Part shown: positions 60,455 through 60,595 of the stretch, piece by piece
Position numbering within the stretch: the first letter of the stretch is position 1
Layout of the letters: the number at the start of each line of letters is the position of its first letter
Source: Candidatus Gemmiger faecavium
GTDB lineage: Bacteria; Bacillota; Clostridia; Oscillospirales; Ruminococcaceae
Direction of reading: 5' to 3'
DNA: 60,595 bases
Assembly: GCA_019114415.1 (NCBI GenBank)
Contig: DXFO01000011.1
Location: 1-60,595 of the forward strand
The notes under the pieces: generated by a model
The model's database searches: none
What the model was told of the DNA's origin: nothing
What the model saw: the letters and a program-made list of their open reading frames with translations, nothing else
Position numbers and translations under genes: made by a program

Positions 60455-60589
60455 CCCCCGGCTAAGCCGGGGGCTTGAGTAAGCCCTGGAAGGGCATAAT
60501 ACAGACAACGCCCCTCAAGGGGCCACGAAAGGGTCGGCCAACTGCATTGCTGACTCATGGCGGCCCCTTAAGGGGCTTTCTTATGCCTT
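60455..60589. repeat. Compact multi-hairpin element at the window edge (possible structured RNA or mobile-element end)
   Basis: A perfect 8-bp hairpin with a 3-base loop (CCCCCGGC/GCCGGGGG, 60455-60462/60466-60473) is followed by GGGCTT/AAGCCC (60471-60476/60481-60486). A 100-base unit comes next, closed by a 9-bp stem with one G-T pair (60491-60499/60581-60589). Inside are three arms: GCCCC/GGGGC with loop TCAA (60510-60514/60519-60523), GTCGGC/GCTGAC (60533-60538/60549-60554, one G-T) and GCCCC/GGGGC with loop TTAA (60563-60567/60572-60576). IS200/IS605-type ends and omega-like RNAs are candidates; the window ends before any transposase or nuclease gene could appear. Confidence 0.5.
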
Positions 60590-60595
60590 GATGTT

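Noticed and set aside
60208-60558. Minus-strand frame across the pfkA end and the right-edge element.
   Set aside because: It covers the pfkA terminator and multiple hairpins, has no ribosome site and overlaps pfkA antisense.
1-60595. CRISPR arrays, tRNA/rRNA genes, prophage or integrase genes.
   Set aside because: No regularly spaced direct repeats, no tRNA T-loop signatures in gaps, and no integrase, terminase or transposase frames were seen.

Overview
The window reads as a stretch of core chromosome from a GC-rich member of the Clostridia, most likely Oscillospiraceae/Ruminococcaceae close to Faecalibacterium, Gemmiger or Subdoligranulum. The genus is an inference from gene order, GC-rich coding and protein flavour, not a search result. 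Low-GC-phylum markers are plain: SepF, DivIVA, WhiA, HPr kinase, RapZ, YlbF-family protein, a GlgC/GlgD pair and a SpoIIID homologue. Plus- and minus-strand genes are tightly packed, and TTG starts are common (uvrA, miaB, miaA, ileS, whiA and others). No prophage, CRISPR array, rRNA or tRNA was found.

Layout. 1-4111 (+): glycogen synthesis genes glgC-glgD and, after a 345-base leader, glgA. 4228-12169 (-): dCMP deaminase, uridine kinase and a small PAS protein in one operon that converges with glgA on a shared terminator; then spoIIID, a GNAT acetyltransferase and the uvrB-uvrA repair operon. 12630-20431 (+): miaB, a YlbF-family protein with a cysteine-rich tail, mutS, mutL and miaA. 20476-28919 (+): a membrane-anchored adaptor-like protein, then sepF-ylmH-divIVA-ileS-lspA-rluD. 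28916-31180 (+): a Cof-type phosphatase, an orphan PTS IIA domain and a metallo-beta-lactamase-fold hydrolase. 31428-34355 (+): a three-gene ABC importer of the tryptophan/tyrosine-like family. 34716-39837 (+): two HAD phosphatases flanking a large secreted SGNH-like protein whose catalytic motifs look eroded, then an ABC-F ATPase.

40030-49973 (+) is the most accessory-looking part: an eight-gene surface-glycan cluster (DUF4422, two GT2 glycosyltransferases, a COG5610-like HAD fusion, an NAD-dependent epimerase, two tandem RgpF-like proteins, an acyltransferase), mostly joined by 4-base overlaps. It has no polymer exporter or priming transferase, so it probably decorates or extends a glycan started elsewhere.

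50125-60281 (+) is a conserved clostridial block linking carbon sensing to wall synthesis and replication: hprK, a PHP phosphoesterase, a ROK glucokinase, murB, rapZ, whiA, dnaE and pfkA. yvcK, which usually sits between rapZ and whiA, is absent from this position.

The strongest unexplained signals are: a perfect 20+20 base inverted repeat laid over the hprK promoter; a compact multi-hairpin element at the right edge (60455-60589) with a 9-bp closing stem and three internal arms; a hairpin-rich block with no convincing gene at 6766-7175; and the probably inactive SGNH protein. None amounts to a proven new system.
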